From positions 16,499,501-16,563,500 of the forward strand of contig OY821745.1 of assembly GCA_963682055.1 (NCBI GenBank): DNA of 64,000 nt. Reading direction: 5' to 3'. This document shows, in pieces, positions 25,201 to 36,691 of the stretch. Below the pieces are notes generated by a model that saw only the letters and a program-made list of their open reading frames with translations, had not been told where the DNA came from and ran no database searches. The stretch's first letter is position 1; the number at the start of each line of letters is the position of its first letter. The position numbers and the translations under genes are program-made. Source of the stretch: Primula veris. Its lineage: Eukaryota; Streptophyta; Magnoliopsida; Ericales; Primulaceae.

Positions 25201-27313
25201 TTAGAAGAGCGGGATAGTACTTTTAACAGTTATCTTGAGTCTCATGCTGTTCGGTATAATACTCTACGCCATGAGGTTTTTAAATTTGTAGATGAAGGTG
25301 CAGAATCGACTGAATCTTTTGATGTTGCCACAGAGGTTTTACAAGAGGCTATGAAAAAAGTGGCCCTTGCAAAAAATAACACTGGGAAAATGCACCATAA
25401 AAATAGGCGTATTAGGGGGAACATGGCTAGTGGTAGAAGTAGGGAAAATCATGATATGAGGGATCAGCATAGCACAGTTTCTCAGTTGTCTGAGGTTAGT
25501 TATTATTATTCTTTTTTTACGCAGTTTTATAAGCATGCTTTATTTTTCTTACGGGTTTGTTTTTTTGTTTTACCAGTTATTTAGTTTAAATTTTAAGCAT
25601 TTTCATATAGATAATTATAGCCTTTGGGTTAAAGAAATTACTCTGTCCAGATAAACGATCCATTATGGAAAATATGTAACTTTCAACATTCGGCTCTCTC
25701 CCCAATTTTGAAGAGTTGGTATTTTTATTTCCAAGTCTGAGGACTGTAAGGGAGCTGATTAGAACTATTACCACACAGCACGCTTAAGCACCGAAAGCCA
25801 TGAAATCTGTATTAGTTAATACAAGCTTGCTATGGCTTGAACTTGCTTGAACTTTAGAGTTAGTATTAATATTTGAAGTCCAAATAAATTGTTCTTCAAA
25901 TTTATGTATTACAGTAATTTAGGATATTAAACCTGATGAATAATTAAGATTTACAGCGTATCCAGATTAAGAATATTAATGTTTTATAAACAAACAAGTC
26001 AACTGAGTGTGAATGGGTAACCAACAACTTGATATCATCACATTGCTTACCGAAACGATTTAGCTCTTTGATACGTGTCGGTCCCTAACAGAAAGGAGCT
26101 TATGACAGTTCAGCAAACTTGTCTCAACTGGCATTTGGAAACCATTTTCAGAAATATGGTGTCCTCTGGAAATTAAGTGAAAGGCTGAAGGGTCTAATCA
26201 GTCCTCATAACTGTGTAAAAAGATTGAATTAAACATAGCTCCCTTTTTAAAATCTGATGAGAATCTATTGTAAATTAGGATCTTTATGGGACTTTCACGG
26301 CTCTTTAATTGCTCTTCTTTAATTTCTATCATCTGAAGTGATGGTGGAATATATGGACTTATATTCTTTGCATCGTCTGTATTTTTTAAAATTATTACGA
26401 TTCCTCTCCCATCTTTAGAAAAAAAAAAACAGTTTTTTCCCCCTTACTTTCTAGTTTTCTACCTTTACATTTCTGAAAATCTAGGAGAGGATCCTCTGCA
26501 GTGTATCGTACACTGTTAAGATTAGCAGTGCCCGTCAATATACAAAAATACCCTTGTGATAAATTAGAATCACAAGTAAAATGTTCCCTTGTTTTTTAAT
26601 GTGGCTGTTACTATCTCTTTTATTCTCTCTTCTCCCCCATTACCTAAAACCCCAAGAGATTACCATCAACAGGAAAGAATTGATAAATCAAGTTTAAAAT
26701 CAAGTTTTTTTTTTTGCTAAAAAAAACAAGTTGAATATAAGCATATACAGTACCTAGACAAATTCTAAATAAGTAGAGACCTGTAAATGTTGATAAATTG
26801 CCACAAGGGTGTTTTTGTAAATTCTTATGTTCTACTACTCCCCATCGGGGTCGTTGCTTTATTTTATCAACGTGGCTATATTTTAGCCATATAAATCATG
26901 CGCTGCTAATCCCAACAGTGTACCATACACTGCTGAAGATCCTCTCCCCGAAATCTTCTGTCGACATTTTTATCATTATGACTTGTGACTAGTGTGTTTC
27001 CAGGTTGAAATTTTTTGTTTTTTTGGGTACATGGTTGAAAGTTTCTGAATCTTTATCTACCAATTGTTTTGTACCTACATCATGATAATTTATATCTATA
27101 TTCTTTGTTAATTAAAACGTTATTTGCTATATTTTTCAGGATGACTTGGATAAGAAAATTCAAGAGCTTACCCAAGAACTTGAATTTGCAAACTCTAAAT
27201 GTGAAGCTTTCCGAACCAACCTACTTTCAGTACTGAAGGATGTTGATGATCATAGACAAAAACTCTCTGTCAAAATCCAGAACGTTAGGCTCAGTATGAG
27301 AGATACTTTATGA
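22297..27313 (+). CDS. FRS5: FAR1-RELATED SEQUENCE 5-like protein
   Basis: Probable nuclear regulator of the FHY3/FAR1 family, which derives from domesticated MULE transposases. Three coding exons (22297-22794, 23833-25494, 27140-27313) join in phase 0 to give 777 residues. The FAR1 zinc-finger domain is at about 70-161 (AFYNSYARRVGFSTR, FVCAKEGF, GCKAAI, HNHEL). It is followed by VHCLRSHRQISGPAK, the MULE core (FGDAVTFDTNYR, SITTDQD, WHIFKKCQEKL) and the SWIM finger CSCQMFEFSGLLCRH near 575-590. The last exon encodes a short coiled coil (DDLDKKIQELTQELEF). Motifs and length match Arabidopsis FRS5. The ATG at 22297 follows a likely spliced 5' UTR exon (acceptor ..tgtcag at 22270). No stop or frameshift is seen, so it looks functional. 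Confidence 0.9.
26484..26947. mobile_element. MITE with ~45 bp inverted ends in an FRS5 intron
   Basis: The left end 'ggagaggatcctctgcag' and the right end (reverse complement ggagaggatcttcagcag) continue as inverted copies through 'cagtgtatcgtacactgtt' and 'gattagcag'. About 464 bp, no ORF. Short similar flanks (aaatct) may be the target duplication. Superfamily not assigned. Confidence 0.75.
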
Positions 27314-27846
27314 AGCTGTGATACTGGTATATTAGGTGTACTGTCTTTTTATTAAAAGATACTTGAAACCCTGCACGAGCGGAACCAATTCATTGACCAA
27401 TTCAACTCGTAATGTAGAAAAAACATAAGAACCATAAACTGGGAAGAAAGCTTTTCAGATTGGATTATTTTGTAGCCATGTCATGTCAGGTTTAGTGCTC
27501 AGAATAGCATATGATGAATATCCAAGGGTTCAACATCATCTGAGTTTTTGTAAATACTTCGTTGTTTCTTCCTTTTAATTGGATCTGATTCTCACACAAA
27601 GGTATCTGGACCCGTCCGTCTTTTGTTGAGTTGGAATGGATAGGTGTTGCAGGATAATACTCCTTGTCTGTTTGCTTCATGATTTTAGTATTGTTTTTCA
27701 AAATGAATATTGTTTCTTATAAGCAAGAAAAAAGTATAGTTAATTGCTATTATAATTGTGTTTATAACTTGCAGTATTACTATTCTACTGTGCATCATTA
27801 TTCCTCAAGTAGAGTGCACATTTTGCACTGGCTTAATGTACTGTAA

Positions 27847-27911
27847 CCATGGTTGCAAATGCACCAAACGAACGAACACCATGGTTGCAAATGCACCAAA
27901 CGAACAAACGC
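27847..27911. repeat. Two tandem copies of a ~33 bp unit
   Basis: 'ccatggttgcaaatgcacca' plus 'aacgaacgaaca' occurs twice in a row downstream of the FRS5-like gene. No coding role seen. Confidence 0.85.
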
Positions 27912-30875
27912 CGACTCTATTCATGTTCGGCTCATATCCATTTATAAACGAACGGAACCAAATGCTTGGTGAATGGGCAATAATTTGTTTAGGAATGGTT
28001 CGTTAACTTAAGTTTTGAGAATTGAATTTAGATTTGGTTCACCAAATTATATACATAACCGCCACAACATTGATAAACATATGTAACGAAAGATCTTTTA
28101 GAATTTTCTCGTCTTGGACTTCTTTAGTTCACGATGTTAACGAGTCGAACAAGACATGTTCATGAACGGATCAAAGACAAGGGACTAAAAGATTCACTAT
28201 TAAATAAACATGTAGCGGTGTTGGAAAAAATGCCTCAAACACCAAACAAGCTTCCTTCTTCAAGGAAAGTCATTAAAGTTCAGTCTCTATATCTGTCTTT
28301 TCCATATGCTGAAGACCCATATGCTAATAACCGGTCCGGGATTATAAGAAAACTTACATAATTGTGAAGAATGAGCTTGTATATTTGGTTATGGGGCTCC
28401 CACTGAGAGAAAATGTTGACCGGAATAGCTATTGCATGTGAACACAGCATATCATTTTTCTTTTTAAGCATTATTTTCTATGAAGCTCTTAAATTTCCCT
28501 GAGTAGCGTGATTACTTCGATACGAGCCTGCTTAACTGTAGAGAAACAACTTTTTTGATCGCGCTCTGTTTTTAGAATGTGTTGTATTAGTAAGATGCAA
28601 GTTGTGTTACATATAGCATGTCACTTATTCATGCAATCGCGGAATCATGAGTGTTGGTTCCAATCTGAACTCAAGTTTTTTGCTTGTGACATTGCGTAAT
28701 GATCTGTAAGTGCTTAAGAAAGTAGGTAGGCTACAAGGACCTAGAGGCGTCACGTTTGCTTGTGACATTGTGTGTAATGCATGTAGCTTTATGGAGTGAA
28801 GAGTTCTTCTAGTTTCTTTTGGTGGTTAATGAGTTTTTTGTCTTTACAATTGGACATATGTTGAGTTTTTTCTTTCATTTATACAGCGACGCGGACTTTT
28901 AAGTTAACGTATGTATATCTGGCTTTTCTTACACGTGTAGGTTTGTAAAACTTCTTCTCATTTGGGTAAAGTGTTAAAAAGTGTCACGAGAATGTATTTG
29001 GTTCGATAGTGTCACCTAGTCTGTAACGTGGTTAGACAGTGAAAATTTGCATACTCACATTCACGTATTGAGGGTCGTGGTCTCGTCATTTATATATACG
29101 CTTACCCAAATAAAAAAACTTCAAGTTTTTCGTCTACTAACGATTTTGCTACCTGCATAACAAGTTTTTCGTTCATAACAAGGACTCTATATAGTTGGAT
29201 GAAACACATGCTTCCCTTACTTGAGCAGTCTATGGTTCGCCATTGGAAGTTACTGATCTAAACAATAGATCGGCACTTACTGCTAATGATATACGGTGAC
29301 CCATTGACAAATATGGGATATTTGTTTCACTAAAAACAACATCGTACTATATTGTCAATGCATTTACCTGAAACTCCAACCACAGAACAAACAACTGCCT
29401 TGAACAGCCTAAGCGAAAGCAGCTCAGTTCTAATAAAGAACATTCAAATAAAAGTTCACTTACATATTACTATTGTAATTAAATCCAGCTCTTCCTTTTC
29501 AGCAAGTGAAATTAACAAACAGAACCACCTCGTTATCGACACTGTAATCAATGACTTAACATCCTGATCCTACCAGCATGTGTATGATGCTACACACCAA
29601 CCTACTTAGCTGGACTTAATAACGGGAAATCTATTTCTTTGCAACGTTTTATTCCTCAGATGTACTCAAACATAGCAATCAAGCATTCCGAACCAAGAAC
29701 TTACCCAGAAAGAGACAAATATAGTGATGAAATTTAAATATGGGATCTACATCGTTCATAATTATATACATACAGGTCAACATGCCAACCAACAGCACAT
29801 TGTATCGTGTTCAATGGTCTCCAGACGTGACCATGAACATACTCTACACCACAGAAAGAATATATATGATAGTAGACTTTTAATAACTCTACAGTCTATA
29901 ACTGAATGTAATAGCATTACAGCAAACCAGAAAGAGAGAGATACTTCAAGACTTTCTAAAGAATCAGAAATTAAATTATTTCAACCCTGCTCATTAATGT
30001 TAAATTGCAGACACGATCACCCAAGAAAATTCCAAACCATTCTTTCTGTATAACTTTAAAAGACAAGATTTAAACAAAATACTATGGCGTTTCTATATCA
30101 AATTAATTCCCTATACTATAATTGTGCTTCTCCTTTACTTTATTCGGGATGCAAATGAATCTGGCTGCATTGAGCTTGTCAAGAGCTCGGTACACAATGA
30201 TTTGCCTGTTAACTATAGAGCTTGTAAAAAATATAGTTAGTTCTATAGTTAGTTCTATTTGTTTGATCGATTCGAACTTGGCTAATTAAGAGTTTCACTA
30301 GCCAAAGTAACAAGAGCCAAAACCTTCTTATATTTTCTACTAACAGAGCACCACCATGAATCTCAGGGCACGTCCTTATATTCTCTATTACCATACACTT
30401 GTCGACTTGTCACTTCTTCCATTTGAAAGAAAAAGAAGAGGTTAGATGCTTGACATCATTAGCTCGAATCTTATATGATTTATTTTCAGTCCTAAAAGGA
30501 AAAGAAACAATGTTCACACGATTGTCCTTGGCATGGTTCTGTTTTACCGCCCAAGACTTAACCAAGTGATATTGTACTAAATATAGAACATTTTAAAATA
30601 TTCAAGTGCATCCGGCAACAGAAATAAACGATTTCAACTTAATTAGAAGTCCACTTCAAATGGATCAAAAATAAGAAAACTGAAAACACAAAGAAGTTTG
30701 CTATCAAACAAATTGAATCCAATTTTGCAAGAGAAATGATCATTCACCAAAATTACCGACTAAAAGATTCACTAAGTTCATAAGCCGCAGCCACAACAAA
30801 ATTAGGATTTCACCAGAAAACCACATGTCCTCGTTTACGTTTTATTTCTAATATCCTTTCACTGGCAAAACAAAA
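27912..30875. other. Intergenic region between FRS5-like and SG1-like genes
   Basis: About 3 kb of AT-rich sequence holding the 3' flanks of two convergent genes. The short ORFs present show no recognisable motif and I found no transposon ends. A TA-rich stretch near 29730-30060 was checked without result. Confidence 0.5.
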
Positions 30876-33181
30876 TCAATTCCCTTCATCTGTGCCAAAG
30901 AGCTTCATCTTTGACAAAGGGGTCCTAAGATACCCTTCGACCTCAAACTTCTTTGGCGAGAGCTCACGGTACTTCGCAAACTCAACCTTCGCCTCATCGT
31001 TTTTATCAAGCAAGCTAAAGATCACACCTTTACAAAAGTAAGGCCTAAAGTCAGTTGGATCCTCTTTCGCCAGCTCGTCGTATCTGCTCAATGCCCCATC
31101 AACATTCTTATGTAGAAACTCAATCTGCGCCATTATAAGCCTAACATCTCTCGCCTCTTTCGCCTTATTCTCCTCAACAGCAATCTTCAGAGCCTCTTCC
31201 AACCTACCTATAAGAATATCAAAAAGATCCCAAAATGAAATATTTGACCATACTAGACTATGCGAGAATGAGTCCAGTGTATGTTTTTAAATGAGCATAG
31301 TGTCTATGTATTTCCGTTCTAGCTGTAGTTAGAACTTGTTAAGTTTGTACGAGGCATGTTATAAGCCCTTGTTTGGTTTGATGGTTTGTTATGAGCTTAT
31401 TGTAAAATCTGGGTCAGGTCCCACCTTTCTTTTCTATATACTACTTACTTACCGAAAAAAAAAAATAGACTATGCGAGATTTTAAGAAATCTATTTCATT
31501 TGAATAGAGATAAAGATTGAATTCTTGTTCAACAAGTACTCACTCCGTCCCAAATTGTTGGGGCAATATGAAACTACGCGAAACTTTGACCTACAAATAA
31601 CCCATATCTAATCTAACTTGTTGAAATCGAATTTTTCAAAATTTAATCACATAAATGTTAAACTATATGATCAGATATTAACAATTTACATGTGAATAAT
31701 TTATAGATGAGATTTTGCCGGTCAAAGTTACACGTGGATTCGTATAGCCCCAATAATTTGAGAGGGAGGGAGTATTTTTTTTTTTGCCTCTACTCTAATC
31801 TATATAAAAAGGGGTTTGCTATAAGTAATTCATACGACAATAAGTTTATAAATAATAATAACTCTATACGGTTATTCTACACTAGCCATCGAGCCCACAC
31901 GATGTGTGTGTACCAAAAATAAATAAAATTATTATTAAAGAAGAAATAGAATACCTATAAGATGCATTCGATAAGTAAGAATATGGCCTATCCTATAAGA
32001 GTTAAAGATTGAATTCTCGTTCTAACAAGTATTTTTTTCTCTCCTTATTAGTTTGCCTCTACTCTAGTCTATACTGTATAAAAATAGGTTTGGTACAACC
32101 AAATCATACAACAAAAAGTTAATAACAATAACAACTCTATGTTTATTCCACATTTATTTAATGTTTAGAAAACTACCCATGACAGCATGTGATTCCCCGG
32201 ACCGGTCCATCAACAAGGCATTCTCAAACAGCACTTCGAACGAGAGCGGTTCTCTTTCAAGAATCTCATCAAACACCTTGCGAGCCTCCTTATGACGTCC
32301 CATCTCGCCCAGCACCCTCGCTTTCAAGAACATCCACTCACTTTCCTCAGGTCGAGCCGACACCAAATTCTCCAGTATCTTCAACGCCTCCTCGTCCTCG
32401 CCCGACTCCAGCTTCTGCAATAAAAAAACAGACAAAAAAAATCCCATTTCCATTCAATTTAAACATATACTCCCTCCGTCCGGCGAAATAAGTATTATAC
32501 TGTGATGTTTAAGGATTTGAACCAATTTCCCTTAAAATTAATGAAAAAGTATAAAAAATCAAAAATTTCAAACAAAAACTATTTCTTACTTCAAATATGT
32601 GATTATAAGTGTAAATTTGATATGATTTAACTACCAAAAACATATATTTAAAAAAATAAAATTTAGTAAAAAGAAAAGTTGACATTTATTTTGGGAGGTT
32701 CCAAATACACTTATTTCGGAGACGGAGAGAGTATACAATAGATATTTTTTTTTATTTAATAAAGTATTCTAAACAGTTCAAAAAAGGCCTTGTGTTAGAT
32801 TAGCACTACAAAAATCAAAATGTAAAAATAAATAAGAAACGAAGCAAGTAGCAAAAGAACCTGCTGGAGAAGGGACTCGAGCGCATTTACAGCCTCGGAA
32901 TTCGTTTCAAGAAACTGGGTCAGCGGAGACGATAAAGTAGGGATGAATATTTCTGCTCTAGCATTGAATTTATTAAATTTTCTGGCAGAAGCTAAAATGA
33001 CAGCTGCTGATACTGCGGCGGTTATGGTGGCGGTTTTGAGGGTGTGGAGGATAGGGTGGGAGGTTGATGATGTGGCAGTGACGCTAACGATGAGGTAGTA
33101 TCGGAGTTTTTCGGGTTTAAGAGAGGGAGTAAGGGAAAGGGTTGAAGGGAAATGTGAGCTAAGTGAACCTATGCTGTACAT
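30876..33181 (-). CDS. SG1: SLOW GREEN 1-like chloroplast TPR protein
   Basis: Probable chloroplast tetratricopeptide-repeat protein; Arabidopsis SG1 is needed for chloroplast development and greening. Three exons (33181-32861, 32414-32177, 31207-30876) join with matching phases to 296 residues. The N-terminus is Ser/Thr-rich and poor in acidic residues, typical of a transit peptide, with an Ala-rich hydrophobic stretch near residues 52-66 (TITAAVSAAVILASA) that could span a membrane. TPR units follow (EDEEALKILENLVSARPEE, GRHKEARKVFDEILEREP, VDGALSRYDELAKEDPTDFRPYF). The C-terminal block KYRELSPKKFEVEGYLRTPL is the part I recognise as SG1. Both introns contain MITEs. The start is the first in-frame ATG giving a transit-peptide-like N-terminus; an upstream in-frame extension to 33304 begins with a non-ATG codon and looks like 5' UTR. 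Confidence 0.8.
31539..31772. mobile_element. Stowaway-like MITE in SG1 intron 2
   Basis: Begins 'ctcactccgtcccaaattgt' and ends 'caataatttgagagggaggg' plus ag, an imperfect inverted match, with TA on both sides. About 234 bp. Its inner sequence also pairs (ttggggcaat near the start with atagccccaa near the end). Confidence 0.8.
32470..32731. mobile_element. Stowaway-like MITE in SG1 intron 1
   Basis: Begins ctccctccgtccggcgaaat and ends attTCGGAGACGGAGAGAG, inverted to each other, with TA on both sides. About 262 bp. Its sequence differs from the intron 2 MITE, so it was a separate insertion. Confidence 0.8.
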
Positions 33182-34219
33182 TTTTTTTGTTCTCCCTCTC
33201 TTTGGGTTTTCTTTGCTTGGAGAGAGAGAAAGGGGAAAATGAAGAAGTCCTGTGTTTTTTCTGTTTGGATTTTGCTTTAAAAAATTCACGCGTGTCTTGT
33301 ACAATTTTTTTTTAATTTTTTTTACCTTGTATACTAACTTTACTTGAGTGAAACGATTTAGTTAATACAATATTAGTTTTAATAATTTTGTTACTAATTT
33401 ATTAATTATTGTCCAATTAAAAATGAGTAAATTGATGAAATTACAGTTATTATACATCACATTTCGGTATCTATTTTTGACGTATGTTGACAGAATTATA
33501 TTCACTATGTGATAGGTGAGAGAACATGAGTGTAATTCCGTTATTTTGTTTAATATCAGGTCATCAATTATTACAAAACTTATAGATCAGTACCTAAATT
33601 GTTAAAAATGGTAGTACGGTAGCTAAATTGTTAATCACCGATAATACAGTATACTAAACATATTTTTTCCCAATGTTTTACAACAAGATATTTTGTAATA
33701 ACCTAGGTATGATTTACAACTTTTACAAATTTGATTCAAGTTTTCGAGTTATGTAAATTGATTCATATTTTTAGAAACAAGTACAGTTACTCTCAAAAAA
33801 TGGAAAGTTAATTCATGTTTGTTTATAGTACTATTAATATAAACCAAACTTAATAATTTTGATACTGTCAAATTTTACCCAAATTTTCAAAAAATGCCTT
33901 CACTCTAATATTGTAATTGCTTTGAAATGACATCATTCAATTTAAATACATAAATAACTTAAAAAAAAATGTTATTTTCCACACATTTATATTTCAAACA
34001 AAATCGTCATGTGTATTTTTTATAAAAGTCAAACATTATATTAATATTTATATAGTTTATATACGATTGTTCATTAATTATATTTAATCATTCGATATTT
34101 AAAATTTTAAAAAAATATTAACTTTATTTGTCATGATCATATTTGTGCCACTACGTATCGCATACGGAACGCATGAACAATTTATACTAGTAATAACTAC
34201 ACATTTAAATATTTATTCC
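33182..34219. other. Upstream region of the SG1-like gene
   Basis: AT-rich sequence containing the SG1-like 5' leader (a pyrimidine/purine-biased stretch at 33182-33235) and presumably its promoter. No other gene, clear TATA box or repeat is recognisable. Confidence 0.45.
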
Positions 34220-34224
34220 TAAAA

Positions 34225-34650
34225 ACTACAGGATCACCGGGGAGCTTCGACAAGCTAACTGAAGCTCAGGCAAGGCTCCGAATTGCTCTCCACAACTCAG
34301 AAAAGATGTTTGAAGCTCTTATAATATGCCTGGAGCGGCTAATGTCTTTGACTCACTTTAATAAGAATCGAGATGGAGGGCTTTTTCTCCGGATGGAACA
34401 CCCTATCCTATTAAGATGAAACTTCGCTTACTTCGCCAAAGCGTCTATACATGAAGACGAGTGGGGAATATGAGGAGTCAAGGTCGGCGGGCTGACGAGA
34501 GCTCTAACAAGGCTCTAAGGATGCTCCGATGGGCTGTCAGAAACTGTGACGGTCTGTCCGGAGCTCTTATCGGTTCTCTAAAGCTTAGGCAGGCTATCAT
34601 AACTCTGACGGGCCATACGGAGCTCGGACGGGCAACAGGGACTAACTCAT
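34225..34650. repeat. Decayed ~20 bp minisatellite, GC-richer than its surroundings
   Basis: Between 34460 and 34650 the sequence breaks into units of about 20 nt resembling GGCTATCCGGAGCTCTGACG (for example aggctatcataactctgacg followed by ggccatacggagctcggacg). A weaker version occurs at 34230-34345 (agctaactgaagctcaggca). The units are highly diverged. A 63-codon ORF inside (34461-34652) looks like a by-product of the repeat. Confidence 0.6.
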
Positions 34651-34667
34651 AATACTCCGATTAATCA

Positions 34668-34723
34668 AAAAAAAGTAAAAAAAAAAAAGTAAAAAAAAAA
34701 AGAAAAAAAAGAAAAAAAAAAAG
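34668..34723. repeat. A-rich simple sequence
   Basis: A tract of A runs broken by single G or GT, directly after the decayed minisatellite. Confidence 0.9.
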
Positions 34724-35328
34724 TGAGTGTAATCTTAGCGGAGCTTATGTAGACAAAGCATAAAAAACACTACAAACCGCAATGTAACTAAAAAATGTTT
34801 AACTGGATACATATAACTAGGTGTGCCCTCTGGTATACACATGTACCAATTGATATGCACTTCAAGAATGCATTTTTATAACTACATACATAGTAATCGT
34901 TATGCAGCTGCATACCAATTCTATGAACTTCACAAAATGCATATGTTTTCTCGTTAAAATACATACCATTTCTTAAAATGAATTATCATATTTTTAAATT
35001 TTATTCTTAGAAATGTATACGTTAATACCTAAGCATTCACTGTGCATAGTTGTTGGTGTGGAATGCACTAATTTATGTGGACACCTAACAATGCATCACA
35101 ATCGATATATTTTTTCAGAAACCCCACTATCATCTTTTCGAACGGCATAGAATTAAACATGACCTTAAAAGATTGCATATCAAATGGTGTGCTAACTGTA
35201 AATAAAATTAAATAAACAAAATATCAAATTAAATTAGATGTGCATTTAAGATGATATGATGTGTAGATGTGTTACATGTAAAATATTTACGGAAAGAATA
35301 GGTTTGATGAGCTAAAATAGATGAACAT
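34724..35328. other. Spacer before MULE-B
   Basis: AT-rich sequence. It opens with a fragment resembling the MULE intergenic repeat ('aaaaaacactacaaaccgca'). Otherwise no gene or structured repeat seen. Confidence 0.4.
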
Positions 35329-35374
35329 TATTCTACGGAGACGGACTTTTTAAACTGCATAATTTCTGAAAAAA

Positions 35375-35446
35375 CGCTGAGACCGTAGATTTAATCTACG
35401 GTATTTCACTGTAAACCGTAGATTAAATCTACGGTTTACAGTCAAT
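35375..35446. repeat. Left terminal palindrome array of MULE-B
   Basis: Two palindromes with the CCGTAGATTTAATCTACGG core (the second centred attaaat), separated by 'tatttcactgtaaa'. Fewer copies than in MULE-A. Confidence 0.9.
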
Positions 35447-35734
35447 CTGTGTAAATTACACAGTCAGTCCCTACTTTTCAGAAATTACACAGTCAGTCCC
35501 TGCGCAAAAATTACACAGCAGGTCCCTGAAAAACAGAAACTTACGTTTTTAAAAATAAAATAAAATTTTTATACTACATTCTCTCTCTTTCTCTCAAAAA
35601 CCCCCAATTTTCATCCAAAAAAATCACCCAAATCAATCAACCACAATAACTATCAAATTTATTAACAAAAAACCCCAAATCATCAATCAAATTTATCCAT
35701 AATTGAAGGTATATCTTTTATTCTCTAATTTATT

Positions 35735-36035
35735 ATTTATTTTGTGTAATTTCAATTTGTAAAATAGGAAAAAATATATAAAATATGCAAATTGATTATT
35801 CACTTAGCTATATATAATTGTTTGTTGTTTGTTTATATTAATTATAGAAATTATAATAATTGTTGATATTTGTCCCATTTTTGCATTTTTTTTTGTGTAA
35901 TTTCAATTTGTAAAATAGGAAAAAATATATAAAATATGCAAATCCATAATTCACTTAGCTATATATGGTTGTTTGTTGTTTGTTTATATTAATTATAGAA
36001 ATTATAATAATTGTTGATATTTGTCCCATTTAATA
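35735..36035. repeat. Duplicated AT-rich leader unit of MULE-B
   Basis: Two direct copies of the unit also duplicated in MULE-A, from 'gtgtaatttcaatttgtaaa' to 'gttgatatttgtcccatt'. Confidence 0.85.
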
Positions 36036-36289
36036 AAAAAATTATGGTTTTTATTGAAATTTGTTTATTTAGATATTTATTACTAATGGTTTGGTTATGA
36101 TGTTACATGTTTATGATGGTTATTTGTTTTGATTGAGAAAATTAAAAATTGTTACGCTTTATTAATATTTACCCGTTTTGAAAATTAGGGGTTTTTATAA
36201 AATTATGTTTTTTAATTAGGTTGTTTGCCCAAACACCAATAAAAATTGGGGTTGTTGATATTTTATCCGTTTTATAAAAAAATTGAGTT

Positions 36290-36685
36290 ATCATTGTTTG
36301 GTGATCATTAAATGTGTTTGGTTATGATTAAAAAATTGAGTTATTATTGTTTAGTTATGATTAAAAAATTGAGTTATCATTGTTTGATTATAATTGAGTT
36401 ATCATTGTTTTGGTTATTATTAATTGGTTATCATTATTTGATTATCATTAATTGGTTATCATTGAGTTATCATTGTTTGGTTATAATTGAGTTATCATTA
36501 TTTGGTTATCATTGTTTGGTTATCATTAATTGGTTATCATTGAGTTATCATTGAGTTATCATTGTTTGGTTATCATTAATTGGTTATCATTGAGTTATCA
36601 TTGTTTGGTTATCATTAATTGGTTATTAATTGGTTATTTTATCATTGTTTGGTTATCATTAATTGAGTTATATTTGGTTATCATA
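36290..36685. repeat. Expanded minisatellite just upstream of the MULE-B PMD gene
   Basis: Roughly 400 bp of interleaved 10-14 bp units (ttggttatcatt, gagttatcattg, taattggttatc). MULE-A has only a single such motif at the matching place, so the expansion is specific to MULE-B. It ends within 10 bp of the PMD start codon. Confidence 0.9.
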
Positions 36686-36691
36686 GTTAGA

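Noticed and set aside
28134..28361. 75-codon ORF downstream of the FRS5-like gene
   Set aside because: It has a basic composition and an ATG but no recognisable motif, splice partner or promoter; length is within chance.
34461..34652. 63-codon ORF in the 20-bp repeat
   Set aside because: Explained by the degenerate minisatellite; 20 is not a multiple of three and no protein periodicity is seen.
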